Assembly (NCBI GenBank): GCA_943371235.1
Contig: CALRTZ010000001.1
Span: 85,506-149,505, forward strand
From: CAJBVG01 sp943371235
Lineage (GTDB): Bacteria > Bacteroidota > Bacteroidia > Sphingobacteriales > Sphingobacteriaceae
Direction: 5' to 3'
DNA length: 64,000 bases
Positions within the stretch are counted from its first letter, which is position 1. Every line of letters starts with the position of its first letter. The translations under genes were made by a program, and so were the position numbers. The notes under the pieces were generated by a model. It saw nothing but the letters and a program-made list of their open reading frames with translations, did not search any database and was not told the DNA's origin. This document shows, piece after piece, positions 1 through 7,121 of this stretch.

Positions 1-646
1 TGCGGGTGGTACAGCGAAGCAAGGACGTAACCGTGCATTCCAAGCTATTCTTCCATTAAAGGGTAAAATCTTGAACGTGGAGAAAGCAATGGAGCATAAA
101 ATTTATGATAACGACGAGATCAAGAATATTTTCACCGCAATGGGTGTAAGTATCGGTACTGTTGAAGATCATAAAGCTTTAAACGTAGTAAAATTAAGAT
201 ACCATAAAATCATCATCATGACGGATGCTGATATCGACGGTTCTCACATTACTACCTTGATTCTAACTTTCTTCTTCCGTTACATGAAAGAACTTATTGA
301 ATCGGGTTATATATACATTGCCACTCCACCATTGTACTTAGTTAAAAAAGGTAAAGAGCAAGAATACGCTTGGGACGATAACCAACGTGATATTGCAGTA
401 CAACGATTAAAAGGTGCAGGTAAAGAAGAGAGTGTAAACATACAACGTTACAAAGGTTTGGGAGAGATGAACGCGGAGCAATTATGGTCAACTACCATGA
501 ACCCAGAAACTCGTACTCTTCGCCAAGTAACCATCGAAAATGCTGCAGAATGCGATCATATTTTCTCTATGCTCATGGGCGACGAAGTTGCACCACGTAG
601 AGATTTTATCGAGAAAAATGCGAAGTACGCGAGAATCGACGTTTAA
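1..646 (+). CDS. gyrB: DNA gyrase subunit B, C-terminal part (5' truncated)
   Basis: The reading frame is open from base 2, so only the last 214 residues are present. The fragment is the end of the ATPase subunit of DNA gyrase, which introduces negative supercoils. It opens with a GGTAKQGRNRAFQAILPLKG-type stretch, carries the TOPRIM metal motif DADIDGSHI (around residue 76 of the fragment) and then the highly conserved QRYKGLGEMNAEQLW block. It ends NAKYARIDV, as gyrase B proteins do; ParE is less likely. The stop codon overlaps the stop of the convergent lipoprotein gene by three bases, and the likely terminator lies inside that gene at 702-732. Confidence 0.97.
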   Translation, partial: AGGTAKQGRNRAFQAILPLKGKILNVEKAMEHKIYDNDEIKNIFTAMGVSIGTVEDHKALNVVKLRYHKIIIMTDADIDGSHITTLILTFFFRYMKELIESGYIYIATPPLYLVKKGKEQEYAWDDNQRDIAVQRLKGAGKEESVNIQRYKGLGEMNAEQLWSTTMNPETRTLRQVTIENAAECDHIFSMLMGDEVAPRRDFIEKNAKYARIDV

Positions 647-1740
647 AGATTCTCCGCTAATTTCACAAACACACTCTTCCATGGAACATCACCATACACA
701 GAACCTAGTCTAACCACGACTAGGTTTTTTTCTGGGCAAACGTATATAAACTGCCCTAAAATTCCTTCGGCCATAAAATCTCTACCCGGTCTCGGAATCC
801 ACCATTGGTACTGGTAATATTTTACACTCGCATCGGCTGTATCTAATTTTGTAGAGGCTTCTACCCATGGCGCTGGCACTAATTGTTGTCCGTTCCAATT
901 GCCTTTATTTAAGTACAATCTGCCGAACTTTGCAAAATCTACCGCTGTTGCATTTATACAACAAAATGTTTTTTCTAAACCGTCTTTTTTCTTGTCAATA
1001 CTCCAACTTGCAGGGGTTTCCATTTGCAAGGGTGTCCATATTTTTTCTTGTAAATATTGAGTAATGCTTTTCGTTTTTAAGGCACGTTCTAAAATTAAAC
1101 CTAAGAGTTGCGTGTTGCCGCTTTGGTATTCAAAATCGGTGCCTGGCTCCTCTTCCATTTTCATTTTGCCAATCGATTTTCTCAATTGTCTACCGTAATA
1201 AAAGGTAGCTGCATCGCCAAATGGATTGTAATAACTTTCGTTAAATTTTAATCCTGATGTCATTTGTAATACATGGCGAATACTTACTTTTTCGAAGCCT
1301 GCTTTTTTTAGTTCCGGAATGTAATTGGTAATAGGCTCATTTTCTGATTTTATATATCCATCGGCAATGGCGCATCCAATTAATGCGGAAGTAAAAGATT
1401 TTGCTACCGAAAAAGAGGGTACAACATCAGTACTGGTATAGCCTTTGTAATAATTTTCGAAAATAATACTGTCATTTCTGATGATTAAAAATGCAACTGT
1501 TTTATTTTTGGTATTGAGTTCATCTAAGGTGTATGTTTTTCCATTGATGATGAAGTTTGGGATTTTTGCAGTGCCTCTGCCATCCTTAAATTTAAAAGGG
1601 CTTTCAGAAGCTTTTAATTCTCTACTCGGAAATTTTTTATGATCCTTTATATCAGCAAAATTATAAATAAAAAACCTGCCAACTTTACAAGAACTAAGTG
1701 TTATAGTAAGTATTAATATTGCTAGAATTCCTTTTTTCAT
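643..1740 (-). CDS. Serine hydrolase lipoprotein, beta-lactamase class C family
   Basis: The 365-residue product has a lipoprotein signal peptide with lipobox LSSC (Cys18), so it should be anchored in a periplasm-facing membrane. The class C beta-lactamase / esterase / D,D-peptidase fold is indicated by the nucleophile motif SVAK (Ser111, Lys114), the second motif YQSGN (Tyr205) and a C-terminal GQFIYV strand in place of KTG. The family hydrolyses peptides, esters or lactams; the substrate here cannot be predicted, and resistance should not be assumed. It is convergent with gyrB and the stop codons overlap. The codons for KNLVVVRLG also form the stem of a plus-strand terminator. Confidence 0.85.
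   Translation of the reverse strand: MKKGILAILILTITLSSCKVGRFFIYNFADIKDHKKFPSRELKASESPFKFKDGRGTAKIPNFIINGKTYTLDELNTKNKTVAFLIIRNDSIIFENYYKGYTSTDVVPSFSVAKSFTSALIGCAIADGYIKSENEPITNYIPELKKAGFEKVSIRHVLQMTSGLKFNESYYNPFGDAATFYYGRQLRKSIGKMKMEEEPGTDFEYQSGNTQLLGLILERALKTKSITQYLQEKIWTPLQMETPASWSIDKKKDGLEKTFCCINATAVDFAKFGRLYLNKGNWNGQQLVPAPWVEASTKLDTADASVKYYQYQWWIPRPGRDFMAEGILGQFIYVCPEKNLVVVRLGSVYGDVPWKSVFVKLAENL
702..732 (+). terminator. Rho-independent terminator of gyrB, inside the convergent gene
   Basis: A perfect 9-bp stem, AACCTAGTC / GACTAGGTT, with a 7-nt loop (TAACCAC) is followed on the plus strand by eight T residues. It lies 56 bp past the gyrB stop and wholly within the coding part of the antisense lipoprotein gene. 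The minus strand has no T-run after the hairpin, so it should act only on gyrB transcripts. Confidence 0.8.
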
Positions 1741-1780
1741 ACCTCAAATTTTATTCAATATATGAAAAAAAACACTCAGC

Positions 1781-2212
1781 CTAATAATTCAACCAAACTT
1801 GCTTGTTTTTATAATCAATTAAAGCATCGTATTTCATCAATACATCGTTCCCTAACACTCCTTGTATAGGAGCTAAATTCATACGACCATAAGTGTGGTT
1901 TACATGAGATAAATCGAGCAGAGCTGCTTTGTAATTTTGCAATACTAAATCGCCTAATCTAAAACTTTCAAAAATACATTCGAAAATTTCCATGGAATTG
2001 GTGCCTAAACCTGAGGAGATTTGCTCGGCAGAATTAATTTCTAAATCCTTCATATGTTCAAAAATATACGAACTATCAAAGGCTGTTTGAGAAGCGCCCG
2101 AATCTACAATTAAAGAAATCTCTTTCCCATTTATTTCAGCAACAATACGCAAATGAAAACCCGAATCATTGAGTTTCAAAATTTCAAACGGTATGGCTTT
2201 TTGGTTTTTCAT
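1781..2212 (-). CDS. Retropepsin-like aspartic protease
   Basis: The 143-residue product has no signal peptide. It carries the single-domain clan AA aspartyl protease motif IVDSGASQT with catalytic Asp37, and a matching C-terminal GVLGNDVLMKYDALIDY segment that forms the second conserved strand. Such proteins act as homodimers in which each subunit supplies one Asp. The natural substrate is unknown. The ATG sits inside the T-rich tail of the terminator that follows mdh, so expression may depend on read-through from mdh or on a promoter that I could not identify. Confidence 0.8.
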   Translation of the reverse strand: MKNQKAIPFEILKLNDSGFHLRIVAEINGKEISLIVDSGASQTAFDSSYIFEHMKDLEINSAEQISSGLGTNSMEIFECIFESFRLGDLVLQNYKAALLDLSHVNHTYGRMNLAPIQGVLGNDVLMKYDALIDYKNKQVWLNY

Positions 2213-2215
2213 AAA

Positions 2216-2248
2216 ACAAATAAAGGCATCGATAAATCGATGCCTTTA
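2216..2248 (-). terminator. Terminator downstream of mdh
   Basis: A perfect 13-bp inverted repeat, TAAAGGCATCGAT / ATCGATGCCTTTA, with a 2-base spacer (effectively a 4-nt loop), is followed on the minus strand by TTTGTTTT. It lies 18 bp beyond the mdh stop, and its T-rich tail runs into the start codon of the aspartyl protease gene. Confidence 0.75.
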
Positions 2249-2266
2249 CCTTTATTTATTGTTAGG

Positions 2267-3205
2267 TTAAACTAATTTCATTTCAACAAGCACATTGTTC
2301 ATTGCACGAACTGCATCTGCACTTTTGTTAAACGCAGCTTGTTCTTCTTCGTTCAATTTGTAATCAACAATTTTCTCCCAGCCATTTTTACCAATAACTA
2401 CTGGCACACCCATACAGATGTCTGACTGTCCGTACTCACCTTCCAAAGATACACAGCAAGGGAATAATTTTTTCTCATCGCGTACAATGCTTTCTACTAA
2501 AGCTGCACCTGCTGCACCTGGAGCATACCAAGCCGAAGTTCCTAATAAACCTGTAAGCGTAGCACCACCTACCATGGTATCAGCGGCAATTTTTTTCAAT
2601 TTATCAGCATCTAGTAAATTAGAAACTGGCAAGCCATTTAGATGAGCTAAACGTGTTAAAGGAATCATGGTTGTATCACCGTGTCCGCCAACAACTACTC
2701 CATGCAAATCATTCGAAGAGCAATTTAATTCTTGCGATAAATAATATTTAAAACGAGCGCTATCTAAAATACCACCCATGCCTATAATTCTATTTTTTGG
2801 TAGACCACTAGATTTTAATGCTAAGTAGGTCATCGTATCCATTGGGTTAGAAATTACTACAATAATTGCATTCGGTGAGTACTTCAAAATATTCTCTGTA
2901 ACACCTTTTACAATTCCTGCATTAATACCAATTAATTCTTCACGTGTCATACCCGGTTTACGCGGAATACCCGAAGTAATAACTGCTACATCAGTACCTG
3001 CTGTTTTGGTATAATCGTTTGTGCTTCCTACAATTTTAGTATCAAAGCCCAACAAAGCAGCCGTCTGCATCATATCCATTGCTTTGCCTTCGGCAAAACC
3101 TTCTTTAATATCAACTAACACTAATTCTTCTGCTAACTCCTTACGAGCAATATTATCGGCACAAGTAGCACCCACCGCTCCAGCACCTACAACTGTTATT
3201 TTCAT
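2267..3205 (-). CDS. mdh: Malate dehydrogenase, NAD-dependent
   Basis: This TCA-cycle enzyme interconverts malate and oxaloacetate in the cytoplasm. I place the start at the ATG whose protein begins MKITVVGAGAVG, giving 312 residues; a start 16 codons upstream would put an unrelated tail before the nucleotide-binding fold. Evidence is the Rossmann motif GAGAVGAT (residues 7-14), Asp32 for NAD preference, the substrate-arginine loop IPRKPGMTR (Arg82, Arg88), and the catalytic DSAR (Asp148, Arg151) and GGHGD (His175). The R-K-P-G-M loop marks malate rather than lactate dehydrogenase. It is divergent from the RmlD-like gene, and a strong terminator follows. Confidence 0.95.
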   Translation of the reverse strand: MKITVVGAGAVGATCADNIARKELAEELVLVDIKEGFAEGKAMDMMQTAALLGFDTKIVGSTNDYTKTAGTDVAVITSGIPRKPGMTREELIGINAGIVKGVTENILKYSPNAIIVVISNPMDTMTYLALKSSGLPKNRIIGMGGILDSARFKYYLSQELNCSSNDLHGVVVGGHGDTTMIPLTRLAHLNGLPVSNLLDADKLKKIAADTMVGGATLTGLLGTSAWYAPGAAGAALVESIVRDEKKLFPCCVSLEGEYGQSDICMGVPVVIGKNGWEKIVDYKLNEEEQAAFNKSADAVRAMNNVLVEMKLV

Positions 3206-3233
3206 AAATTTTATGGTTATATTAAAAGATTGG

Positions 3234-3241
3234 CGAATATA
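3234..3241 (-). promoter_or_regulatory. Putative -7 promoter element of mdh (TATATTCG)
   Basis: On the minus strand TATATTCG lies 28 bp upstream of the chosen mdh ATG. It differs at one position from the Bacteroidota primary-sigma box TAnnTTTG and matches the box proposed upstream of gapA. No clear -33 TTTG is visible. Confidence 0.5.
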
Positions 3242-3272
3242 TAGAAGATTCACTAATTATAAAACCTTTTCT

Positions 3273-3280
3273 TACTTTCG
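3273..3280 (+). promoter_or_regulatory. Putative -7 promoter element of the RmlD-like gene (TACTTTCG)
   Basis: TACTTTCG lies 21 bp before the ATG and fits TAnnTTYG, predicting a leader of about 15 nt. It is 31 bp from the divergent mdh box, so polymerase binding at the two promoters may interfere. The -33 region is not convincing. Confidence 0.5.
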
Positions 3281-3301
3281 AAGCAAAATTTTATACGATT
3301 T

Positions 3302-4210
3302 ATGCCGATTAAAATATTAGTTACCGGTAGCAACGGTTTATTAGGTCAAAAACTGAGCGATTTAATTATTTCTAGCCCTTCCTATGAACTAATTGCAAGT
3401 TCTAAAGGGAAAAACAGATATCCTAAAACCGAAGGGTACGTCTATGAAGAATTAGACATCACCGATTATAATGATTTAGAAAGGCTTATACAGAAACATC
3501 GTCCGGATGCAGTGATACATACAGCTGCCATGACTAATGTTGACCAGTGTGAAAGCGAAATGGAAGCTTGCCGAAAACTGAATGTAGAGGCAGTGGAACA
3601 TTTAATTAAACTTGCTGTTAAACATCCTTTTTACCTCGTACACTTATCAACCGATTTTATTTTTGATGGCAGCACTGGGCCATATAAAGAAGATGATTTG
3701 CCAAATCCATTGAGCTATTACGGGCATTCTAAAAATGATGCAGAAAAATTATTGCTTGCATCCTCTATTCAGTATTCTATTTTAAGAACTATTATTGTTT
3801 ACGGAGTAGCTGCAGAAATGAGTCGCACTAACATTGTGCTTTGGGCAAAAGGTGCTTTAGAAAAAGGCAACCCAATAAAAGTAGTAAACGACCAATTCCG
3901 CATGCCTACCTTGGCTGAAGATTTGGCTCAAGCTTGTATTTTAGCCGTTGAGAAAAAAGCTCAAGGTATTTATCACATTTCGGGCAAAGATTATATGAGT
4001 GTGATAGAAATGGTGAAGCGTATTGCAGCATTTTTTAAATTAGATGATTCTATAATTGAAGAAACGGATTCGAGTACCTTAAATCAAGCAGCTAAACGTC
4101 CGCCGCGCACAGGTTTTGTGCTCGATAAAGCGATAAATGAATTGGGGTATAATCCACATACATTTGAAGAAGGATTAGCCGTTGTAGAAAAACAATTAAA
4201 GCAGAATTAA
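3302..4210 (+). CDS. RmlD-like SDR (dTDP-4-dehydrorhamnose reductase family)
   Basis: The 302-residue extended short-chain dehydrogenase has an N-terminal GSNGLLGQK dinucleotide-binding loop (from residue 9), the VIHTAAMTNVDQCE segment typical of RmlD, and the catalytic YGHSK pair (Tyr140, Lys144). RmlD reduces dTDP-4-keto-rhamnose to dTDP-rhamnose. No other rhamnose-pathway gene (rmlA, B or C) is in the window, so the sugar substrate is an inference from family only, and a different nucleotide sugar is possible. The peroxiredoxin gene follows after 27 bp and may be co-transcribed. Confidence 0.8.
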   Translation: MPIKILVTGSNGLLGQKLSDLIISSPSYELIASSKGKNRYPKTEGYVYEELDITDYNDLERLIQKHRPDAVIHTAAMTNVDQCESEMEACRKLNVEAVEHLIKLAVKHPFYLVHLSTDFIFDGSTGPYKEDDLPNPLSYYGHSKNDAEKLLLASSIQYSILRTIIVYGVAAEMSRTNIVLWAKGALEKGNPIKVVNDQFRMPTLAEDLAQACILAVEKKAQGIYHISGKDYMSVIEMVKRIAAFFKLDDSIIEETDSSTLNQAAKRPPRTGFVLDKAINELGYNPHTFEEGLAVVEKQLKQN

Positions 4211-4237
4211 GTTATTTAATATTAAACCAAAGAAAAT

Positions 4238-4699
4238 ATGAGCATTAACGTAGGCCAAATGGCACCAGATTTCAGTTTGTACAATACAGACAAAAAAGAA
4301 GTTAAATTATCAGACTTAAGAGGTAAGAAAGTAATTATACATTTCTTCCCGCAAGCATTTACAGGAGTTTGTACTACACAATTATGTACCATGCGCGATA
4401 ATATTAACTACTACACGAATTTAAACGCAGTGGTATTAGGTATTTCTGTAGATTCTGTGTTTACATTAGGTAAATTCAAAGAACAAGAAAACTACAATTT
4501 CGATTTATTATCAGATTTCAACAAAGAAACTTCACGTGCATACGGTTCTATTTACGAAGAATGGATTTTGGGCATGAAAGGTGTTTCTAAAAGAGCTGCT
4601 TTTGTAATCGACGAAAACGGTGTAGTAACTTACGCTGAAGTATTAGAAAGCGCTGGAGATTTGCCAGATTTCAGCAAAATTGAAGCAGCTGTTGCTTAA
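4238..4699 (+). CDS. Peroxiredoxin (AhpC/TSA superfamily)
   Basis: The 153-residue cytoplasmic thiol peroxidase reduces H2O2 or organic hydroperoxides. The active-site block FPQAFTGVCTTQLC holds the peroxidatic Cys45, preceded by the conserved Thr42, and a second Cys at 50, five residues on, as in PrxQ/BCP-like enzymes that form an intramolecular disulfide. The FTGVC form rather than TPGC is nearer to AhpE-type enzymes, so the subgroup is not settled. It directly follows the RmlD-like gene. A TAGTC-type repeat begins at its stop codon. Confidence 0.9.
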   Translation: MSINVGQMAPDFSLYNTDKKEVKLSDLRGKKVIIHFFPQAFTGVCTTQLCTMRDNINYYTNLNAVVLGISVDSVFTLGKFKEQENYNFDLLSDFNKETSRAYGSIYEEWILGMKGVSKRAAFVIDENGVVTYAEVLESAGDLPDFSKIEAAVA

Positions 4700-4701
4700 T
4701 A

Positions 4702-4790
4702 AGTCGTTAGTCTCTAGTCATTAGTCGTTAGATATTGGCAAATAGTACTGAATTAATCTAATTACTAAAGACTAGTGACTAAGGACTAAA
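4702..4790. repeat. Heptamer repeat, GTCATTA family, arranged as an imperfect palindrome
   Basis: Starting just after the peroxiredoxin stop, units such as GTCGTTA, GTCTCTA and GTCATTA follow one another in 7-bp steps (4702-4733). After about 23 bp the complementary units GACTAGT, GACTAAG and GACTAAA follow (4757-4790), so the two arms can pair over about 32 bp with 5-6 mismatches. The same unit recurs at the 3' end of the gene ending at 25478. Confidence 0.75.
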
Positions 4791-4820
4791 AAAAAGATTT
4801 GTTTTGCAAATCTTTTTTTT
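4788..4820 (+). terminator. Terminator after the peroxiredoxin gene
   Basis: The stem AAAAAGATTTG / CAAATCTTTTT closes a 5-nt loop (TTTTG) and ends in eight T residues. It lies about 90 bp downstream of the peroxiredoxin stop, directly after the heptamer repeat, and overlaps the upstream part of the tRNA-Arg promoter. Confidence 0.75.
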
Positions 4821-4833
4821 ATGGCTATATTTG
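4802..4833 (+). promoter_or_regulatory. Promoter of tRNA-Arg (TTTG / TATATTTG)
   Basis: TATATTTG at 4826-4833 is an exact match to the Bacteroidota -7 box TAnnTTTG. TTTG at 4802-4805 lies 20 bp upstream and suits the -33 element. The -33 part falls in the loop and right arm of the preceding terminator. Confidence 0.65.
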
Positions 4834-4878
4834 CAGCCCCTAAGCACTAAACCTGTGGAGGGAATTTGAAATATTGTT

Positions 4879-4952
4879 GGACCCGTAGCTCAATTGGATA
4901 GAGCACCTGACTACGGATCAGGAGGTTTGGGGTTCGAATCCCTACGAGTCCA
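4879..4952 (+). tRNA. tRNA-Arg (anticodon ACG)
   Basis: A cloverleaf can be drawn by hand. The acceptor is GGACCCG / CGAGTCC with discriminator A73, there is a D arm with AGCTCAATTGGATAGAGC, and the anticodon stem CCTGA / TCAGG holds loop CTACGGA, giving anticodon ACG (read as ICG, decoding CGU/CGC/CGA). The T arm is TGGGG / CCCTA with loop TTCGAAT. CCA is not encoded and must be added afterwards. The acceptor contains one C5-A68 mismatch, which is unusual, but the rest is standard. Confidence 0.95.
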
Positions 4953-4953
4953 C

Positions 4954-4980
4954 AAAGCCCGAATTAATTCGGGCTTTTTT
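4954..4980 (+). terminator. Terminator after tRNA-Arg
   Basis: A perfect 12-bp palindrome, AAAGCCCGAATT / AATTCGGGCTTT, begins two bases after the tRNA and is followed by T residues. It separates the tRNA from adk, which has no clear promoter of its own in the 21 bp that remain. Confidence 0.85.
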
Positions 4981-5001
4981 GTTTAACCCAAATTATTGAA
5001 T

Positions 5002-5571
5002 ATGTTGAACTTAGTACTTTTCGGTCCTCCAGGAGCAGGCAAAGGAACTCAATCAGAAAAACTGATCAGCAAATATCAGTTAGTACATTTATCAACCGGC
5101 GATATTCTTAGAAATGAGATTAGCAATGGTACAGCGCTTGGATTAGAAGCTAAAAAGCTAATGGACCAAGGTATTTTAGTGCCAGATGAAGTAGTGATTG
5201 GGATGATTAGCAATAAACTGGATGCAAATAAAGATGCCAATGGATTTATTTTCGATGGTTTTCCAAGAACAGTTGCACAAGCCGAAGCATTAGATTCATT
5301 ATTAGCATCAAAATCATCGTCGATTACCAAAATGGTAGCACTAGAAGTGGAGCATGATGAGTTAAAGAAAAGATTATTGTTAAGAGGGAAAGACTCTGGA
5401 CGTCCAGACGATGCTAACCCAGAAATAATTGAAAAAAGAATACAAGAGTATTTGAGTAAAACAGCACCCGTTGCTGAATATTACAAAACACAAAGCAAAT
5501 TTGTATCTATAAACGGAATCGGTTCTATCGAGGAAATTTTCGACTCAATTTGCAACACCTTAATTAGCTAA
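5002..5571 (+). CDS. adk: Adenylate kinase
   Basis: Adenylate kinase catalyses 2 ADP = ATP + AMP in the cytoplasm. I start it at the ATG giving MLNLVLFGPPGAGKGTQ (189 residues) rather than at the TTG two codons earlier. The P-loop GPPGAGKGT spans residues 8-16. The DGFPRT AMP-binding motif and the RLLLRGKDSGRPDD segment follow. The LID is the short form without a Cys4 zinc site. The gene lies between a tRNA terminator and obg; the 37-bp gap to obg is made wholly of octamer repeats that begin at the adk stop codon. Confidence 0.95.
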   Translation: MLNLVLFGPPGAGKGTQSEKLISKYQLVHLSTGDILRNEISNGTALGLEAKKLMDQGILVPDEVVIGMISNKLDANKDANGFIFDGFPRTVAQAEALDSLLASKSSSITKMVALEVEHDELKKRLLLRGKDSGRPDDANPEIIEKRIQEYLSKTAPVAEYYKTQSKFVSINGIGSIEEIFDSICNTLIS

Positions 5572-5606
5572 TTAGCACACTAGCAAATTAGCATACTAGC
5601 ACACTA
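5570..5606. repeat. Octamer repeat, TAGCACAC family, filling the adk-obg gap
   Basis: TAGCTAAT, TAGCACAC, TAGCAAAT, TAGCATAC and TAGCACAC follow in 8-bp steps from the adk stop codon to 2 bp before the obg ATG. The reverse complement of this family occurs directly after sucD (61206-61240). Confidence 0.75.
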
Positions 5607-5608
5607 TC

Positions 5609-6610
5609 ATGGCAGGTTCCAATTTTGTTGATTACGTAAAGATTTGCTGCCGTTCGGGAGCAGGAGGGGCTGGATCGATGCATTTGCATCGCGACAAAAA
5701 AACAGCGATGGGAGGACCAGATGGTGGTGATGGCGGACGCGGTGGACATATCATTTTACGAGGCAACAAACAATTCTGGACATTACTCCATTTAAAATAC
5801 CGCAAGCATGTTATTGCCGAAGCAGGTGTAAATGGACAAGGTGGTTTGCGTTCGGGCAAACAAGGTGAAGATGAAATATTGGAAGTGCCCTTAGGTACCA
5901 TTGCTCGTGATGCCGAAACCGGCGAAATTGAATTTGAAATTACGGAAGACGGTCAAGAGCGAATTATTTTACCAGGAGGAAGAGGCGGACAAGGAAATTG
6001 GCATTTTAGAACTTCAACTAACCAAACTCCACGTTATGCACAACCAGGCGAAGAAGGGAAAGAATCTTGGAAAATATTAGAATTAAAAATATTAGCAGAC
6101 GTTGGTTTAGTAGGTTTCCCAAATGCTGGTAAATCAACTTTACTATCTGTATTAAGTGCAGCAAAACCAGAAATTGCCGATTATCCTTTTACCACTTTAG
6201 TGCCGAATTTAGGAATCGTTTCTTACCGCAACAATAAATCGTTTGTAATGGCCGATATCCCAGGTATTATTGAAGGTGCTTCACAAGGCAAGGGCTTAGG
6301 AATTCGTTTCTTACGCCATATTGAGCGAAATGCAGTGCTCCTATTTATGGTTCCTGCAGATAGTAAAGGTATCCACGATGAGTATAAAATTTTATTGAAA
6401 GAGTTAGAGCTATATAACCCTGAACTACTATACAAACCAAGGATGTTAGCCATTACTAAAACGGATATGCTCGATGAAGAATTGATGAACGAAATTAAAC
6501 TCGATTTACCAAACATACCTTATACATTCATCTCCTCAGTTGCACAAATGGGCTTGTTGAATTTGAAAGACATGCTCTGGAAAGAAATTAATAGCCAAAA
6601 CGGAAATTAA
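5609..6610 (+). CDS. obg: GTPase Obg
   Basis: Obg is a ribosome-associated GTPase needed for late 50S assembly and linked to growth control. The 333-residue protein begins with the Gly-rich Obg fold (for example GGPDGGDGGRGGH). Its G domain has G1 GFPNAGKST, switch DYPFTTL, G3 DIPGIIEGA and G4 TKTD. It ends soon after the G domain, so it lacks the C-terminal OCT extension of Gram-positive Obg. It is the second gene of an adk-obg unit; the intervening gap consists of repeats and has no recognisable promoter. Confidence 0.95.
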   Translation: MAGSNFVDYVKICCRSGAGGAGSMHLHRDKKTAMGGPDGGDGGRGGHIILRGNKQFWTLLHLKYRKHVIAEAGVNGQGGLRSGKQGEDEILEVPLGTIARDAETGEIEFEITEDGQERIILPGGRGGQGNWHFRTSTNQTPRYAQPGEEGKESWKILELKILADVGLVGFPNAGKSTLLSVLSAAKPEIADYPFTTLVPNLGIVSYRNNKSFVMADIPGIIEGASQGKGLGIRFLRHIERNAVLLFMVPADSKGIHDEYKILLKELELYNPELLYKPRMLAITKTDMLDEELMNEIKLDLPNIPYTFISSVAQMGLLNLKDMLWKEINSQNGN

Positions 6611-6660
6611 AAATAATTGTAACCTTTCTTAAGTTCTTTACGTAGTAATAAACTGCATAA

Positions 6661-7056
6661 ATGAGTGAAGAACAATTAACACGTACCAATAGAATACTAA
6701 TTGTTGAAGACGACGACATCAGTCAGTTTTTAATAAACAAGATGATGACCGACTTAGGTTACCATACCTTTATTGTTTCTAATGGCATTGAAGCCCTTGA
6801 AGTGCTTGAAACAGAAAAATTCGACCTTATTTTAATGGATATTGAAATGCCAATTATCAGCGGATATGAAACTACTCGTCGCATTAGAAATAGTAATATT
6901 ACAGAAATGAGCCAAATTCCCATCATTGGAATATCTGCAAACCCATTAGAAAATGATGCTGAACCTTTCATTGAGAAGGGAATGAATGATTACATATCTA
7001 AACCAATCCACGAATTGGAACTAAAACAAAAGCTTGATAAACAACTACTTAAATAG
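6661..7056 (+). CDS. Single-domain response regulator
   Basis: The 131-residue protein is one CheY-like receiver and nothing else. It has the acidic pair in VEDDD (residues 15-19), phosphoacceptor Asp60 in LILMDIEMP, and the conserved Lys in ISKPIHE. It has no output domain, so it probably acts by protein contact or as a phosphorelay intermediate. The IEMPIISGYETTRRIR stretch resembles receivers of hybrid kinases. It lies 65 bp before a sigma-54 activator, and no histidine kinase is adjacent; the hybrid kinase at 56.6 kb is far away. Confidence 0.9.
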   Translation: MSEEQLTRTNRILIVEDDDISQFLINKMMTDLGYHTFIVSNGIEALEVLETEKFDLILMDIEMPIISGYETTRRIRNSNITEMSQIPIIGISANPLENDAEPFIEKGMNDYISKPIHELELKQKLDKQLLK

Positions 7057-7093
7057 TTTTTTTAATAAAATTTTCTTTTTATTGGAATTTTAC

Positions 7094-7101
7094 TACTTTT
7101 G
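7094..7101 (+). promoter_or_regulatory. Putative -7 promoter element of the NtrC-type regulator (TACTTTTG)
   Basis: TACTTTTG matches TAnnTTTG exactly and lies 20 bp before the ATG. The sequence at the expected -33 position is T-rich but has no clear TTTG. It suggests that the regulator is transcribed separately from the receiver gene. Confidence 0.5.
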
Positions 7102-7121
7102 GGATATAATCCTACTCTCTC

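Noticed and set aside
643..1740. Serine-hydrolase lipoprotein as an antibiotic-resistance beta-lactamase
   Set aside because: The class C fold is shared by many peptidases and esterases; nothing here points to beta-lactam hydrolysis in particular.
4702..4790. CRISPR-like array in the repeat-rich gaps
   Set aside because: Units are 7-8 bp and contiguous with no spacers, and no cas genes are present.
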